A DNA stretch of 64,000 bases from Lachnoanaerobaculum umeaense (GCF_003589745.1 NZ_CP032364.1:1736001-1800000); one strand, 5' to 3'. Shown: positions 17,696-28,188, counted from the first letter of the stretch. Program-made: numbers and translations. Notes: generated by a model from the sequence alone, not told the origin.

Positions 17696-17703
17696 AGCCC
17701 CTT
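17684..17703. terminator. Original argG/leuD bidirectional terminator
   Basis: Arms AGGGGCT (17685-17691) and AGCCCCT (17696-17702) around a four-base AATC loop, with A/T-rich flanks on both sides. It serves leuD from the right. For the true argG the matching hairpin is broken: the left repeat copy keeps only the first arm and the loop before the IS begins. Confidence 0.85.
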
Positions 17704-17707
17704 AATT

Positions 17708-18199
17708 TTATTTGCTTTTATTATTTACATAATTAACTAATCCGCCTGCATTTATGATATTTTGCATAAATTCCGGAAAGGCCTGACCCTTATATGTCTT
17801 GCCTGTTGTGATGTCAGTAATCATACCGGTATCAAAATCTACCTTTACATCATCACCTGCCTGTATCTCTGCTGCCGCCTCAGGGCTTTCAATAATCGGT
17901 AATCCTATATTTATTGCATTTCTATAGAAAATTCTTGCAAATGTATCTGCAATTACCACACTTACTCCGCTGGCCTTTATAGCTAATGGTGCATGCTCTC
18001 TGGATGAACCACATCCAAAATTCTTTCTTGCAACGATGATATCTCCCTTTTGCACCTTATTTACAAAATCTTTATCAATGTCTTCCATACAATGCTTTGC
18101 CAACTCTTCTCCTGTAGTCGCATTCAGATATCTTGCCGGAATTATAACATCAGTATCTACATTTTCACCATATTTAAATACATGTCCTCTTGCTTCCAT
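17708..18199 (-). CDS. leuD: 3-isopropylmalate dehydratase small subunit
   Basis: A 163-residue aconitase swivel-domain subunit. With LeuC it isomerises 2-isopropylmalate to 3-isopropylmalate in leucine synthesis. Typical segments are [15 protein letters not shown] near the N-terminus and the substrate-binding loop [12 protein letters not shown], then [15 protein letters not shown]. The short length puts it in the archaeal/clostridial type rather than the longer E. coli type. It starts 16 bp after leuC and ends 5 bp from a bidirectional terminator. Confidence 0.94.
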   Translation of the reverse strand: MEARGHVFKYGENVDTDVIIPARYLNATTGEELAKHCMEDIDKDFVNKVQKGDIIVARKNFGCGSSREHAPLAIKASGVSVVIADTFARIFYRNAINIGLPIIESPEAAAEIQAGDDVKVDFDTGMITDITTGKTYKGQAFPEFMQNIINAGGLVNYVNNKSK

Positions 18200-18215
18200 A
18201 TTACCCTCTCTATCT

Positions 18216-19472
18216 TTAAACTGTTGGTGCTACTATCTTACCTGCTATTGCACTCGCTGCCGCAACTGCCGGAGAAGCAAGATAAACCTCTGACTCCACA
18301 TGGCCCATTCTGCCGATAAAGTTTCTATTAGTTGTAGATATACATCTCTCACCGGCTGCCAAAACTCCCATATATCCTCCCAGACAAGGACCACATGTAG
18401 GAGTAGAAACTATCGCACCTGCATCTATGAAAATATCTACAAGTCCTTCTTTAATAGCCTGCTTATATATCTTTTGTGTAGCCGGTATTACAATACATCT
18501 TACATTCTTAGCGACTTTTTTATCCTTCATCTGTGCAGCAGCACTTCTAAGATCTGATATATGACCATTTGTACATGAACCTATTACAGCTTGGTCAATC
18601 TTTATATCTTCAAACTCTCCTACCACCTTTGTATTCTCAGGCAAATGTGGGAAGGCTACTGTAGGTCTTAATGTAGACAAATCTATATCAATAACCTCAT
18701 CATATACTGCATCTTCATCTGCCACATAAATCTTTGGATCTCTGTTTGAATGTTCTTTAATATAATCCAAAGTTATATCATCTACCGGAAATATACCATT
18801 TTTCCCACCTGCCTCTATTGCCATATTACAGATAGTAAATCTATCATCCATAGAGAGTGAAGCTACTCCATCTCCACTAAATTCCATAGATCTATAAAGA
18901 GCTCCATCAACACCTATCTTTCCTATAATATGTAGTATAACATCCTTACCACATACATCATTTCCAAGTTTTCCTTTTAAATTAAACTTTATAGCACTTG
19001 GTACTTTAAACCATGCTTTTCCTGTAATCATTCCGGCTGCCATATCTGTAGAGCCAACACCTGTTGAGAATGCACCCAAAGCACCATATGTACATGTATG
19101 AGAGTCTGCACCTATTATACAATCTCCTGCTACAGTAAGTCCCTGCTCAGGTAAAAGTGCATGTTCAATTCCCATTCTTCCAACATCAAAAAAGTTTACT
19201 ATTACATTCTCATCTGCAAAGTCTCTGCATGTTTTGCAGTTCTGAGCAGACTTTATATCCTTATTAGGTGCAAAATGGTCCATGACCAATGCTATTTTCT
19301 CATTATTGAATACATCTTTTTTTTCAAATTTCTTGATTTCATTTATTGCCACCGGCGATGTGATATCATTTCCCAGCACAAGATCCAAATCTGCCTCTAT
19401 AAGCTGACCCGGTTCTACAAAGTACAGACCGGCATGGGCAGCCAAAATCTTCTGTGTCATAGTCATTCCCAT
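18216..19472 (-). CDS. leuC: 3-isopropylmalate dehydratase large subunit
   Basis: A 418-residue aconitase-family subunit carrying the 4Fe-4S site; the cluster cysteines are in [12 protein letters not shown] and in [30 protein letters not shown] is the family active-site block. Length matches the shorter LeuC type that pairs with small LeuD. The ATG at 19470-19472 has a GAGG site 8 bp before it; the frame can be extended to 19514 without support. leuA and leuB are not in the window. A LysR regulator is divergently placed upstream. Confidence 0.94.
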   Translation of the reverse strand: MGMTMTQKILAAHAGLYFVEPGQLIEADLDLVLGNDITSPVAINEIKKFEKKDVFNNEKIALVMDHFAPNKDIKSAQNCKTCRDFADENVIVNFFDVGRMGIEHALLPEQGLTVAGDCIIGADSHTCTYGALGAFSTGVGSTDMAAGMITGKAWFKVPSAIKFNLKGKLGNDVCGKDVILHIIGKIGVDGALYRSMEFSGDGVASLSMDDRFTICNMAIEAGGKNGIFPVDDITLDYIKEHSNRDPKIYVADEDAVYDEVIDIDLSTLRPTVAFPHLPENTKVVGEFEDIKIDQAVIGSCTNGHISDLRSAAAQMKDKKVAKNVRCIVIPATQKIYKQAIKEGLVDIFIDAGAIVSTPTCGPCLGGYMGVLAAGERCISTTNRNFIGRMGHVESEVYLASPAVAAASAIAGKIVAPTV

Positions 19473-19622
19473 ATTTTTTTCCTCTTTTCTTTTAATTAAT
19501 GTTGATTGTAACATATCAAATGATATAATAGCGATATAAATTCAATATATCAAGTATTACATAAAGTTATAATGGTTACAATAGTAAATAATCATTTATA
19601 AAATAAATAAGGTGGTGGGAAT

Positions 19623-20513
19623 ATGGAACAGCATTTATCACAATATAGAATATTTTTTGAAGTGGCAAAAGCCGGTAGTATATCAAAGGCAGCCAAATTA
19701 TTATATATAAGCCAGCCGGCAATATCAAAATCCATTATACGCTTGGAAGAAAATCTGGAAATTGCACTCTTTGTACGAACTTCAAAAGGTGTAAGTCTTA
19801 CTCCTGAAGGACAAATTTTTTATGAATATTTGCAAAGTGCATTTTCAGCTATAGAAGCCGGAGAAAATCATCTTACAAAGATAAAACAGTTTAATATAGG
19901 TAAAATAACCATAGGTACCAGTAATACACTTTGTAAGTATATTCTACTTCCCTATTTAAATAATTTTGTGAAAGAAAATCCACATACTATGATAAGCATT
20001 TTCACACAGTCCTCAGATCAAACATCTTTTCTGCTTTCAGAAAACAAAATTGATATAGGCCTTGTGGCAAAGCCGGCCAAAACTCAAAATATGTCCTATA
20101 TAAGTATAATGGAAATACAAGATATTTTTGTAGCTACTCCGGGGTATTTGAACAACTTAAAGCATATCTTCAATAATCATTTTGATCCTTTTAGAGATGG
20201 AAATATAATGTTGCTTGATAAGGATAATGCCACAAGAAAATTTATTGATAATTGTATAGAAGGTTCAAAATTGCAGCTAAATCAATCCATAGAAACAAGT
20301 AATATGGAACTGCTTATTGAGTTTGCAAAAACAGGAATAGGTATTGCCTGCGTTATAAAAGAATTTATACAAAAAGAATTAGAAGAAGGTACTTTGGTGG
20401 AAATAGAGATGCCAAAGGGGCTTTCAATACCAAAAAGAGAGATTGTATTTCTTTATGATAAAAAGAATATTAATCCCTCCCTTATCAAATTCATATCTAT
20501 GTTAAAATCATAA
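19623..20513 (+). CDS. LysR family transcriptional regulator, divergent from leuCD
   Basis: A 296-residue regulator: N-terminal helix-turn-helix (about 1-62; YRIFFEVAKAGSISKAAKLL, ISQPAISKSIIRLEENLEI) and a substrate-binding domain (about 90-296). LysR proteins usually act on the divergent promoter, so leuCD is the likeliest target, with a branched-chain pathway intermediate as possible co-inducer; this is inference from position. A GGTGGTGGGA ribosome site precedes the ATG. The 150-bp shared region is AT-rich; I could not settle on a convincing T-N11-A operator. Confidence 0.88.
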   Translation: MEQHLSQYRIFFEVAKAGSISKAAKLLYISQPAISKSIIRLEENLEIALFVRTSKGVSLTPEGQIFYEYLQSAFSAIEAGENHLTKIKQFNIGKITIGTSNTLCKYILLPYLNNFVKENPHTMISIFTQSSDQTSFLLSENKIDIGLVAKPAKTQNMSYISIMEIQDIFVATPGYLNNLKHIFNNHFDPFRDGNIMLLDKDNATRKFIDNCIEGSKLQLNQSIETSNMELLIEFAKTGIGIACVIKEFIQKELEEGTLVEIEMPKGLSIPKREIVFLYDKKNINPSLIKFISMLKS

Positions 20514-20514
20514 A

Positions 20515-20541
20515 ATTAATGGGGCGTTTTGCCCCATTAAT
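20515..20541. terminator. Bidirectional terminator between the LysR and HAD genes
   Basis: Perfect 10-bp arms TTAATGGGGC (20516-20525) and GCCCCATTAA (20531-20540) around a GTTTT-type loop, with A-rich and T-rich flanks. It overlaps the intergenic space of two convergent genes. Confidence 0.92.
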
Positions 20542-21210
20542 TTATCTTTGAGCTTCTATTATTATATCCAGTATCTCTTTTGGTTCTTCTATAATATAAT
20601 CTGCTTTATTTTCTCTAAGCTCTTTTTCATCTCTAAAGCCCCATAGCACACCTATGCTTATAACATTAGCTGCAAGTGCAGTCTGCATATCTGTAGCAGT
20701 ATCTCCCACATACAGTATCTCATCTTTAGAAAATCCCAGTTCTTTTATTATCATATTGAGAGAAGTAGGGTCAGGTTTCTTTGGAATTCCTTCTCTCTCA
20801 CCATATATCAGATCAAATACTCCTTCTCCAATGACATCTTTTATATTTTTCTCTACACCAAGCTGTGACTTGTTTGATAAAACTACAGTCTTTATGTTTA
20901 GATTTTTTAGTTCCTGTAAGAGTTCCATAATGCCGTCATAGGGCTTCACACCCCTTAAGCAATCTTTTTCAAAGATCTCATCATATACTTCGTAGGCCTT
21001 CTTTGCAAGTTTCAAATCTTTATCACCATTATATATCAAAGATCTGTCTACAAACTTCCTTGCACCTTCTCCCACAAAATACCTTGTATGCTCATTGTCT
21101 ATATCTCCAAGTCCAAAATGTCTCATAGTTTTACTCATACAATATGATAATGCGTCCAATGTATATAACAATGTACCGTCCAAATCAAAAACAACCGCTC
21201 TAATCATCAT
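20542..21210 (-). CDS. HAD family phosphatase (phosphoglycolate phosphatase-like)
   Basis: A 222-residue haloacid dehalogenase-type hydrolase. Motif I is FDLDGTL with nucleophile Asp9 and Asp11, motif II is VLSNKS, the motif III lysine is in KKPDPTS and motif IV is YVGDTATDMQTA. The helical cap inserted after motif I is of the Gph/PgmB subclass. The substrate could be phosphoglycolate, a sugar phosphate or pyrophosphate; sequence reading does not decide. It overlaps the glnN stop by one base (TAATG) and has a GAGG site inside glnN, so it is translated with glnN. Confidence 0.85.
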   Translation of the reverse strand: MMIRAVVFDLDGTLLYTLDALSYCMSKTMRHFGLGDIDNEHTRYFVGEGARKFVDRSLIYNGDKDLKLAKKAYEVYDEIFEKDCLRGVKPYDGIMELLQELKNLNIKTVVLSNKSQLGVEKNIKDVIGEGVFDLIYGEREGIPKKPDPTSLNMIIKELGFSKDEILYVGDTATDMQTALAANVISIGVLWGFRDEKELRENKADYIIEEPKEILDIIIEAQR

Positions 21211-23324
21211 TATACCTCAAATAATAAATCACCATAACTTGGCATTGGCCAAAGATCCTTATCCACTATCATCTCCAGAGTATCAATAGGCTTTCTCAGT
21301 GCTTCCATTGCAGGAACTACTACTTCATGCATATACCTTGCATGTTCTGTTACATCAGAAATTTCAGCTACTTTGTCCATGTGCCTTTTCAGATTTTCAA
21401 TCTCAACCTTGGCTTCCTTCAAATGTTCATTCACTTCCAATAAGATAGCATTCTGTGCATATGGCTCTATACCATCTATTGCGGCTTTCAGCTTTATAAT
21501 AGAATCTGCAAGTCTTGTAGTATATCTTATTACAGCAGGTATTATTGATTTTCCTGCAATATCTATCATAGTCTTTGCCTCTATATTTATAGCCTTGGAA
21601 TATGCTTCATACTCTATCTCAACTCTTGACTCCAGCTCTTTTCTTGTAAAAACCTCAAACTCCTCAAACAACTTTACAGCATTATCAGAAACCAAAGCAG
21701 GTATCGCATCTATCATACTTGGTAGATTTGACAAGCCTCTTCTCTTTGCCTCTTCCACCCATTCATTGGAATATCCATTTCCATTGAAAATAATTCTTCT
21801 GTGTTCACTAAAAAGCCTCTTTATCATATCATGCACTGCTTCGTCAAAGTCACTTGCATTTTCAAGTTCATTAGCAGCCTCTTTAAAACTCTCCGCAACT
21901 ATTGTATTCAAAACAATATTTGGAGAAGCTATGGAATCAGAAGAACCGACCATTCTAAACTCAAACTTATTATTTGTAAAGGCAAACGGAGATGTTCTAT
22001 TTCTATCAGTAGCATCTTTTTCAAAATCAGGAAGTGTAGCAACACCTGTTTTTAACTTGCCGCCCTGAAGAGAATGTGTAGCCTCACCTGTAGAGCAGAG
22101 CTGATCAATAACATCCTCCAGCTGTTCTCCAAGAAAAACAGAAATAATAGCAGGAGGTGCTTCATGGGCACCAAGCCTATGTTCATTTCCCACACATGCC
22201 GCAGATTCTCTGAGTAAGTCTGCATGCTTGTCTACAGCCTTTAGTATACAAGCAAGAACCAATAAAAACTGAATATTCTCATGTGGAGTATCTCCGGGAT
22301 TTAACATATTTATTCCGTCATCTGAAGTTAAAGACCAGTTATTATGCTTTCCTGAACCGTTGACACCTGCAAAAGGTTTCTCGTTCAAAAGACATGTAAG
22401 TCCATGTCTTCCTGCCACCTTCTTCATAGTCTCCATAGTAACCTGATTGTGATCTACTGCTATATTTACCTGCTCATATACCGGAGCAAGTTCATGCTGT
22501 GCCGGTGCCACCTCATTATGCTGAGTTTTAGACGGAACTCCAAGCATCCAAAGTTCATGGTTTAAATCATTCATATATGATGCTATTCTCTCTCTAATAG
22601 ATCCAAAATAGTGATCCTCAAGTTCCTGTCCCTTTGGCGGCATAGCTCCAAAAAGAGTCCTACCTGTATATATCAAATCCTTTCTTTGTAGATATTTTTC
22701 TCTATCTACTATAAAGTATTCCTGTTCCGCACCTACAGAAGGTATTACTCTCTTGGCTGTAGTATTCCCAAACAGTCTAAGTATTCTAAGGGCCTGAGTA
22801 TTTATAGCCTGCATAGAACGAAGCAGTGGAGTCTTTTTATCAAGTGCCTCCCCCTTATATGAGCAAAAAGCTGTAGGAATATAGAGTGTAACACCCAAAG
22901 AATCCTTCTTTATAAAAGCCGGTGAAGTGCAGTCCCAAGCAGTGTAGCCTCTGGCTTCAAAAGTTGCTCTAAGACCTCCTGAAGGAAAGCTGGAAGCATC
23001 CGGTTCACCCTTTGTAAGCTCCTTGGCAGAAAATTCCATTATAACTTTACCATTTTTAGGTGCCGAAATAAAAGAATCATGCTTCTCAGCCGTAACACCT
23101 GTCAAAGGTTGAAACCAGTGGGTATAATGAGTAGCTCCTCTATCTATAGCCCACTCCTTCATACCATGAGCCACCGAATCCGCAATATCATTGTCCAGTT
23201 CCAAGCCATCTTCAATAGTCTTTTTTAACTTTTTAAATACTGCTTTTGGCAAATATACCTGCATAGCCTCATCATTAAATACATTAGCCCCAAAAATCTC
23301 TGTGATTGTATCCTTTTTCTCCAT
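21210..23324 (-). CDS. glnN: Type III glutamine synthetase
   Basis: A 704-residue enzyme that makes glutamine from glutamate, ammonia and ATP. Length and signatures ([20 protein letters not shown], then [16 protein letters not shown] with metal ligands, [31 protein letters not shown]) place it in the GSIII (GlnN) class found in anaerobes, not the 450-residue GlnA. The ATG at 23322-23324 follows an AAAGG site; a GTG two codons upstream is possible. A consensus-like promoter lies at 23367-23395. The only partner gene is the HAD phosphatase. Confidence 0.95.
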   Translation of the reverse strand: MEKKDTITEIFGANVFNDEAMQVYLPKAVFKKLKKTIEDGLELDNDIADSVAHGMKEWAIDRGATHYTHWFQPLTGVTAEKHDSFISAPKNGKVIMEFSAKELTKGEPDASSFPSGGLRATFEARGYTAWDCTSPAFIKKDSLGVTLYIPTAFCSYKGEALDKKTPLLRSMQAINTQALRILRLFGNTTAKRVIPSVGAEQEYFIVDREKYLQRKDLIYTGRTLFGAMPPKGQELEDHYFGSIRERIASYMNDLNHELWMLGVPSKTQHNEVAPAQHELAPVYEQVNIAVDHNQVTMETMKKVAGRHGLTCLLNEKPFAGVNGSGKHNNWSLTSDDGINMLNPGDTPHENIQFLLVLACILKAVDKHADLLRESAACVGNEHRLGAHEAPPAIISVFLGEQLEDVIDQLCSTGEATHSLQGGKLKTGVATLPDFEKDATDRNRTSPFAFTNNKFEFRMVGSSDSIASPNIVLNTIVAESFKEAANELENASDFDEAVHDMIKRLFSEHRRIIFNGNGYSNEWVEEAKRRGLSNLPSMIDAIPALVSDNAVKLFEEFEVFTRKELESRVEIEYEAYSKAINIEAKTMIDIAGKSIIPAVIRYTTRLADSIIKLKAAIDGIEPYAQNAILLEVNEHLKEAKVEIENLKRHMDKVAEISDVTEHARYMHEVVVPAMEALRKPIDTLEMIVDKDLWPMPSYGDLLFEV

Positions 23325-23366
23325 ATGCACCTTTCAAAATTATAGGCAAAGCCTAGTATAAAATAA

Positions 23367-23395
23367 ACTATAGTGGAAAACTTATCATTTCCCAA
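23367..23395 (-). promoter_or_regulatory. Promoter for glnN
   Basis: -35 TTGGGA (23390-23395), 17-bp spacer and -10 TATAGT (23367-23372) on the minus strand. The 30-nt leader holds a small TAGGC-TTT-GCCTA hairpin (23342-23355) just before the ribosome site, which may matter for control; no known riboswitch is recognised. Confidence 0.55.
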
Positions 23396-23445
23396 AGTTT
23401 TCGCAAAAATTATAGCATATAAAATATATTTTTGCATCTTTGAAT

Positions 23446-23484
23446 ATAAAAAAGACTGCCTGCCTACACAAACAATCTTTTAAA
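23446..23484 (-). terminator. Terminator after the TDT transporter gene
   Basis: On the minus strand arms AAAAGATTG and CAGTCTTTT form a 9-bp stem with one G-T pair and a loop of about 14 nt, followed by more T residues. It lies about 12 bp past the stop of the transporter gene. Confidence 0.6.
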
Positions 23485-23494
23485 AATCATCTTA

Positions 23495-24451
23495 TTATTT
23501 TGCAAAAATATGTCTTGCAAACTTTACTGCTGTGAAAATCATCAAAATAACAGCAATTAAAATTTGAACATTCACAATCCATGTTCCGGGATAAGGAACC
23601 CATCTGAAATGACCTATTTTTTCACTTACTGTATAAAACTGTTTTCCGGCTATTGCACTTATAACAAATGGGAATGTAAATCCGGCATAGCTTGGATAAA
23701 ATCTATGTTTTTCTTTATCACTTATATAATGTTTTAAAACATCAATTGCAACCACCATTCCCAGTAAATATATCGCAAATGACACCATATACAATGGTCC
23801 TAAAAAATTGATATTCTTTTGCTCAAATGAGTTTATATATCCTGCCACACAAAGGCTTGCCGGTGCTGCATAGATACATGCAAGTGCTTTGGCCTCAATA
23901 TTCTTATTGCCAAGTTTTATATATCTAAAAGATACATAGAAGAAAAGCGGAATATAAAGAACAAATCCTATCCAGAAACAAACCTGTCCCAGTGCAATAT
24001 TCTTAAATGCCGGTGCAGTAACTGAAGCAACAACTATTCCAACATAAACAATAAAATAGCTTGCGGCTATCTTCATCATATCATCAGGTATCTTGATTTT
24101 TAATATAAAGTTCAATGTAAAATAAACCATTAATACAAAATGAAAGATAATAGCTACATACCACAAAATAACAGCTACTACCGGTATAATAGGTTTTATA
24201 TAAGTTGCCAAAAGCATCAAAGTCATAGTATATGTTCCTGAAACACTTGCCAGTACAGGATTTTTCATATCTGCAATAAAAGCATCCGGCATAGTCAAAT
24301 ACTTGCATGTAACAAATAAGATTCCTACAAATGCTAATATTCCACAAACTGTTTTTAAATAAGGATTATAAATTGCCAACAAATTTCCAAGAGCCGCAAA
24401 TCCCAAGGCAACACCACTTAATGGCAATGGTACTCGTTTTAAAAAATTCAT
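23495..24451 (-). CDS. TDT/SLAC1-type transporter (TehA-like)
   Basis: A 318-residue integral membrane protein with about ten hydrophobic helices. The N-terminus PLPLSGVALGFAALGN and the repeated aromatic-rich helices match the tellurite-resistance/dicarboxylate transporter (TDT) family, which includes TehA and the SLAC1 anion channels. Substrates in the family range from C4-dicarboxylates to sulfite and small anions, so the cargo here is unknown. It lies 9 bp after the C_GCAxxG_C_C gene and is likely co-transcribed with it. Confidence 0.8.
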   Translation of the reverse strand: MNFLKRVPLPLSGVALGFAALGNLLAIYNPYLKTVCGILAFVGILFVTCKYLTMPDAFIADMKNPVLASVSGTYTMTLMLLATYIKPIIPVVAVILWYVAIIFHFVLMVYFTLNFILKIKIPDDMMKIAASYFIVYVGIVVASVTAPAFKNIALGQVCFWIGFVLYIPLFFYVSFRYIKLGNKNIEAKALACIYAAPASLCVAGYINSFEQKNINFLGPLYMVSFAIYLLGMVVAIDVLKHYISDKEKHRFYPSYAGFTFPFVISAIAGKQFYTVSEKIGHFRWVPYPGTWIVNVQILIAVILMIFTAVKFARHIFAK

Positions 24452-24460
24452 AGCTACCTC

Positions 24461-24943
24461 TTATAAGTCTATATTCTTCAGTCCCTTTTCTCTTACAATG
24501 ATCTCTGCTACCTTCTTAGCAGCTATTCCTGTAAATCTGATGCACTGCTCCTTGTGCTCTCCGGCACCCATATCAAACTCTCTTGTAAGTACTCTACAGC
24601 AGTTTGAATGCTTTCCATTAGCCTCTTTAAAGTAGTCATGTAATTCATGGGTAAGCTCCATGCATTTTACAACCTTAGGATCCTTAGGGCCGTTTTGTTC
24701 AGTTCTTCCAAATATCATACCAAGAGCCAAAACTCCACCGTTTAAAGCACCACACATACATCCACTCTTACCTGCTCCAACAGCCATACCTGATGACATA
24801 GCTATAACTTCTCTTGGAACATCAAGTTCAAAATTGTCTACTATTGCTGCCATGAGCGCTTCGCAGCAAAAATATCCGTTTCTGTAATTGTCCTCAGCAT
24901 CCTGTCTTACCTTGTCTACACTAACCTCACTTCTAATATTCAT
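24461..24943 (-). CDS. C_GCAxxG_C_C family redox protein
   Basis: A 160-residue protein with the family's conserved cysteine pattern: NGYFCCEALM, then GKSGCMCGALNGG (the GCAxxG-like core), CCRVLTREFD and QCIRFTGIAA near the C-terminus. The family is widespread in anaerobes, often beside flavin- or iron-sulfur-dependent reductases, and is thought to bind a metal or carry redox-active cysteines; no activity is established. An AGGAGG site precedes the ATG. The next gene is a TDT transporter. Confidence 0.85.
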   Translation of the reverse strand: MNIRSEVSVDKVRQDAEDNYRNGYFCCEALMAAIVDNFELDVPREVIAMSSGMAVGAGKSGCMCGALNGGVLALGMIFGRTEQNGPKDPKVVKCMELTHELHDYFKEANGKHSNCCRVLTREFDMGAGEHKEQCIRFTGIAAKKVAEIIVREKGLKNIDL

Positions 24944-25113
24944 AATTTCCTCCTAAATTGTTTTTCATATTTTAACACTAAAAAATATTTTTGTATACTA
25001 AAAAAAGTATAGATTATGTGAATCTATACCAAAAAACCTCGTTATTTTTATAGTTTTTTCTAATTGATGAAGACTATTTTATTTGTTCTATCAATAAATA
25101 TGTTTTTTATAGT

Positions 25114-26484
25114 CTATTTTCCAAGTATATGCCTTGCCACAAATACCCCACTGGCTGAAGCATGTGATAGGGAATGTGTTACACCACTACCGTCACCTAT
25201 TACATATAAATCTTTGTGAAGTGTCTCAAGATTATTATCAATCTCTACCTCCATATTATAGAATTTCACCTCTACACCATAAAGTAAGGTTTCATCACCT
25301 GCAGTTCCCGGAGCTATCTTATCAAGAGCATATATCATCTCAATTATATCATCCAGGATTCTCTTTGGAATAACCAAAGAAAGATCTCCCGGGGTTGCTG
25401 ACAGAGTAGGTGTCATAAATGACTTATTGATTCTTCCTGTACTACTTCTCTGCCCTCTTATAAGATCTCCAAATCTTTGAACCATTACACCGCCACCAAG
25501 CATGTTTGAAAGTCTTGCAATACTCTCACCATAACCATTACTGTCTTTGAAAGGCTCTGTAAAATGCTTAGACACCAATAGTGCAAAGTTTGTATTCTCA
25601 GTTTGAAGTGCCGGATCCTCATAGCTATGTCCATTTACTGTAACAATACCATTTGTATTCTCATTTACTACAGCACCCTTAGGGTTCATACAGAATGTTC
25701 TCACTAAATCCTGATACTTCTCAGTTCTATAAACAATCTTGCTTTCATACAATTCATCTGTAAGATGTCTGAATATCTCAGCTGGAAGCTCAACTCTTAC
25801 ACCAATATCCACACGATTTGACTTTGTAGGAATGTTCAATTCTCTACAGATTTGCTCCATCCATTTGCTTCCGCTTCTACCTACAGATACAATACATTTA
25901 TCTCCAAAAAATTCTTCTCCTGTTTTTGAATCCAACTTATATCCAGATTCCATCTTTTCTATTTTTACTATAGGAGTATTGAAGAAAAATTCCACCTTGT
26001 CCTTCAAATCAGCATATATATTCTCAAGCACCTCATAATTTATATCAGTACCCAAATGGCGAACACTTGCATCTAATAAATGCAAATTATTTTGTAGACA
26101 TAATCTCTTTATATCAGAATTTGCAGTAGAATATAGTTTAGTTTTTCCACCACCATATTTTACATTGATACCATCAACATAATTCATAAGTTCAATGGCT
26201 TTTTTCTTTCCTATATATTCATGTAATGTGCCGCCAAACTCATTTGTGATATTATACTTTCCATCAGAAAATGCACCTGCACCACCAAATCCATTCATTA
26301 TTCCACAGCTCTTACAATTTATACAGGATTTTATTTTAACTCCATCTATTGGGCAATGTCTTTTCTCCAGTGGGTTACCGTACTCAAAAACCGCAATTTT
26401 TAGTGAGCTATCTTGGTTTATAAGTTCATAAGCAGAGAAAATACCTCCCGGGCCTGCTCCTATTATCATTACATCATATTTCAT
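25114..26484 (-). CDS. FAD-dependent dehydrogenase (COG2509 type)
   Basis: A 456-residue flavoprotein. The N-terminal dinucleotide-binding motif is MIIGAGPGGIFSAYEL; a cysteine cluster CINCKSCGIMNGFGGAGAFS follows (about 50-70), and the C-terminal FAD motif is YVIGDGSGVTHSLSHASASG. This pattern matches the uncharacterised FAD-dependent dehydrogenase group common in clostridia. The ATG at 26482-26484 has an AAAGGGA site; a GTG at 26499 is less likely. No partner gene is obvious, and substrate and electron donor are unknown. Confidence 0.82.
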   Translation of the reverse strand: MKYDVMIIGAGPGGIFSAYELINQDSSLKIAVFEYGNPLEKRHCPIDGVKIKSCINCKSCGIMNGFGGAGAFSDGKYNITNEFGGTLHEYIGKKKAIELMNYVDGINVKYGGGKTKLYSTANSDIKRLCLQNNLHLLDASVRHLGTDINYEVLENIYADLKDKVEFFFNTPIVKIEKMESGYKLDSKTGEEFFGDKCIVSVGRSGSKWMEQICRELNIPTKSNRVDIGVRVELPAEIFRHLTDELYESKIVYRTEKYQDLVRTFCMNPKGAVVNENTNGIVTVNGHSYEDPALQTENTNFALLVSKHFTEPFKDSNGYGESIARLSNMLGGGVMVQRFGDLIRGQRSSTGRINKSFMTPTLSATPGDLSLVIPKRILDDIIEMIYALDKIAPGTAGDETLLYGVEVKFYNMEVEIDNNLETLHKDLYVIGDGSGVTHSLSHASASGVFVARHILGK

Positions 26485-26716
26485 ATCTTTCCCTTTCACA
26501 AAAGCGACAATACTATCTTACATAAAAATGGCGACATCTCGTTTGAAATATCGCAATGCAGTATTTCTATTATAATATTTATTTTCTATACAAGCAATAC
26601 ACTTTTTCATATCTTGTTTCAGCATTCTTTATTCTTCTACAAATACTCCTAAATCTTCTTAAATAATTATAATTCTTCTACTTTACTATTTTTAACAATG
26701 GAGGCATAATATAAGA

Positions 26717-28174
26717 ATGAATGCGAAAATTAAAAACTTTAAAAAAACAACTCTAATATTTTTTTTGACAATTATTACCATAATCAGTTTTCCGCTAAAG
26801 ACTTTTGCATATGTGGATTGGCCCACAAATGTAAATGTTCTCTCAGAAGGTGCCATACTGATGGACTCCGACTCCGGTGCTGTGCTATATGGTAAAAACA
26901 TCCATGAACATTACTTTCCGGCAAGTATTACAAAAATTTTGACAGCCCTGGTAGTAGTGGAAAACTGTAATCTTGATGATATGGTAACATTCTCAAAAAA
27001 TGCAGTATACAATGTTGAAGCCGGCTCTTCAAGTGCCGGTCTGGATGTAGGTGATACACTTACTGTGAGGGATTGCTTATATGCTATGCTCTTGCAATCT
27101 GCAAACGAAGCGGCAAATGCCTTAGCTGAATATACAGGTGGAAGCATTGAGGGGTTTTCAGATATGATGAATGCTAAAGCAGAAAGCCTTGGCTGTACAG
27201 ATTCACATTTTGCGAATCCAAGTGGTTTGAATAATCCTGAGCATTATACCAGTGCCTATGACTATGCTTTAATAAGTCGTGCAGCATTTCAAAATCCTAC
27301 TGTTACAGAAATAGCTTCAGCAACTTATTATAATCTTCCACCTACCAGCAGAGTGCCTACCGGTCAGACATTATACAATCATCATGGTATGCTTAGAAAA
27401 AATTCCGGTAACTACTATCAAAATGCTATTTGTGGAAAAACAGGTTATACCACTTTGGCAGGAAATACCTTAGTCACTTATGGCAGAAATGACCATATAG
27501 GGCTAATTACAGTAGTTTTAAATGGAAATAAAACCCATTATACAGATACACAGGAATTGATGAACTTTGGTTTTAGTAATTTTAAAAATATAAAGCTAAA
27601 TTCGTCAGGAATTACTACAAATTTTTCAAGTAATCTTTCACTGATACCAAACTTTAATGAATATACTATAGAACCTGATGACAATGCTTCAATAACATTG
27701 CCAAATGATGCAGATATAAATGATGTAAGCTCAACTATGGACTTCGAAGCTGATCCCAATCAGCCTAAAAATGCACTTTGCAGAGTTGATTATAGCTATA
27801 ATGATTATCCAATCGGTTCAGTCTATATTGTTGCCACCAAAAATGTAAATTATGTACCTGATGAAGAAAAGGTAGTGCAAAATGAGACTGAATCTGATGA
27901 ACAGGTCACTAGAGCAGAGGAAAAGAAGCCGCTACAAAGCTTCACAAATATAATGTTTAGTATTTCAAAAAGAAATATTATCATTGCCTCTTCCATAGGG
28001 GGTTTTGTTCTTCTATTAATAATTATCATTTTAATAAGATTACATATAGCAAAGAAGAAAAATAATTTTAGCGATCGTGAACTTCGCATATACAATCTTT
28101 TAAAAACCGGCTGGAGCGCCTCAGATTGTGGTATAAGTGAAGAAGAAGCAAAAGATATAATAGAAAAGCACTGA
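26717..28174 (+). CDS. D-alanyl-D-alanine carboxypeptidase (DacF/PBP5-like)
   Basis: A 485-residue penicillin-binding protein that trims the terminal D-alanine from peptidoglycan stem peptides. A signal peptide (about 1-31, ending TFAYV) is followed by the S11 peptidase domain with SITK (Ser70-Lys73), SAN (128-130) and KTG (241-243). A C-terminal membrane helix (about 416-440) and a cytoplasmic tail of some 45 residues follow. Typical PBP5 proteins end in an amphipathic helix, so the full transmembrane anchor and tail are a clostridial feature. A GGAGG site lies about 12 bp before the ATG. Confidence 0.92.
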   Translation: MNAKIKNFKKTTLIFFLTIITIISFPLKTFAYVDWPTNVNVLSEGAILMDSDSGAVLYGKNIHEHYFPASITKILTALVVVENCNLDDMVTFSKNAVYNVEAGSSSAGLDVGDTLTVRDCLYAMLLQSANEAANALAEYTGGSIEGFSDMMNAKAESLGCTDSHFANPSGLNNPEHYTSAYDYALISRAAFQNPTVTEIASATYYNLPPTSRVPTGQTLYNHHGMLRKNSGNYYQNAICGKTGYTTLAGNTLVTYGRNDHIGLITVVLNGNKTHYTDTQELMNFGFSNFKNIKLNSSGITTNFSSNLSLIPNFNEYTIEPDDNASITLPNDADINDVSSTMDFEADPNQPKNALCRVDYSYNDYPIGSVYIVATKNVNYVPDEEKVVQNETESDEQVTRAEEKKPLQSFTNIMFSISKRNIIIASSIGGFVLLLIIIILIRLHIAKKKNNFSDRELRIYNLLKTGWSASDCGISEEEAKDIIEKH

Positions 28175-28188
28175 AAACAGTGCTTTTT
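28164..28188 (+). terminator. Terminator after the carboxypeptidase gene
   Basis: Arms AAAGCACTG and CAGTGCTTT around an AAAA loop, followed by T residues. The upstream arm includes the last codons and the stop codon. Confidence 0.9.

Noticed and set aside
21373-22068. 231-codon frame opposite glnN
   Set aside because: Antisense shadow of a well-supported type III glutamine synthetase; hydrophobic serine-rich product with no recognisable domain.
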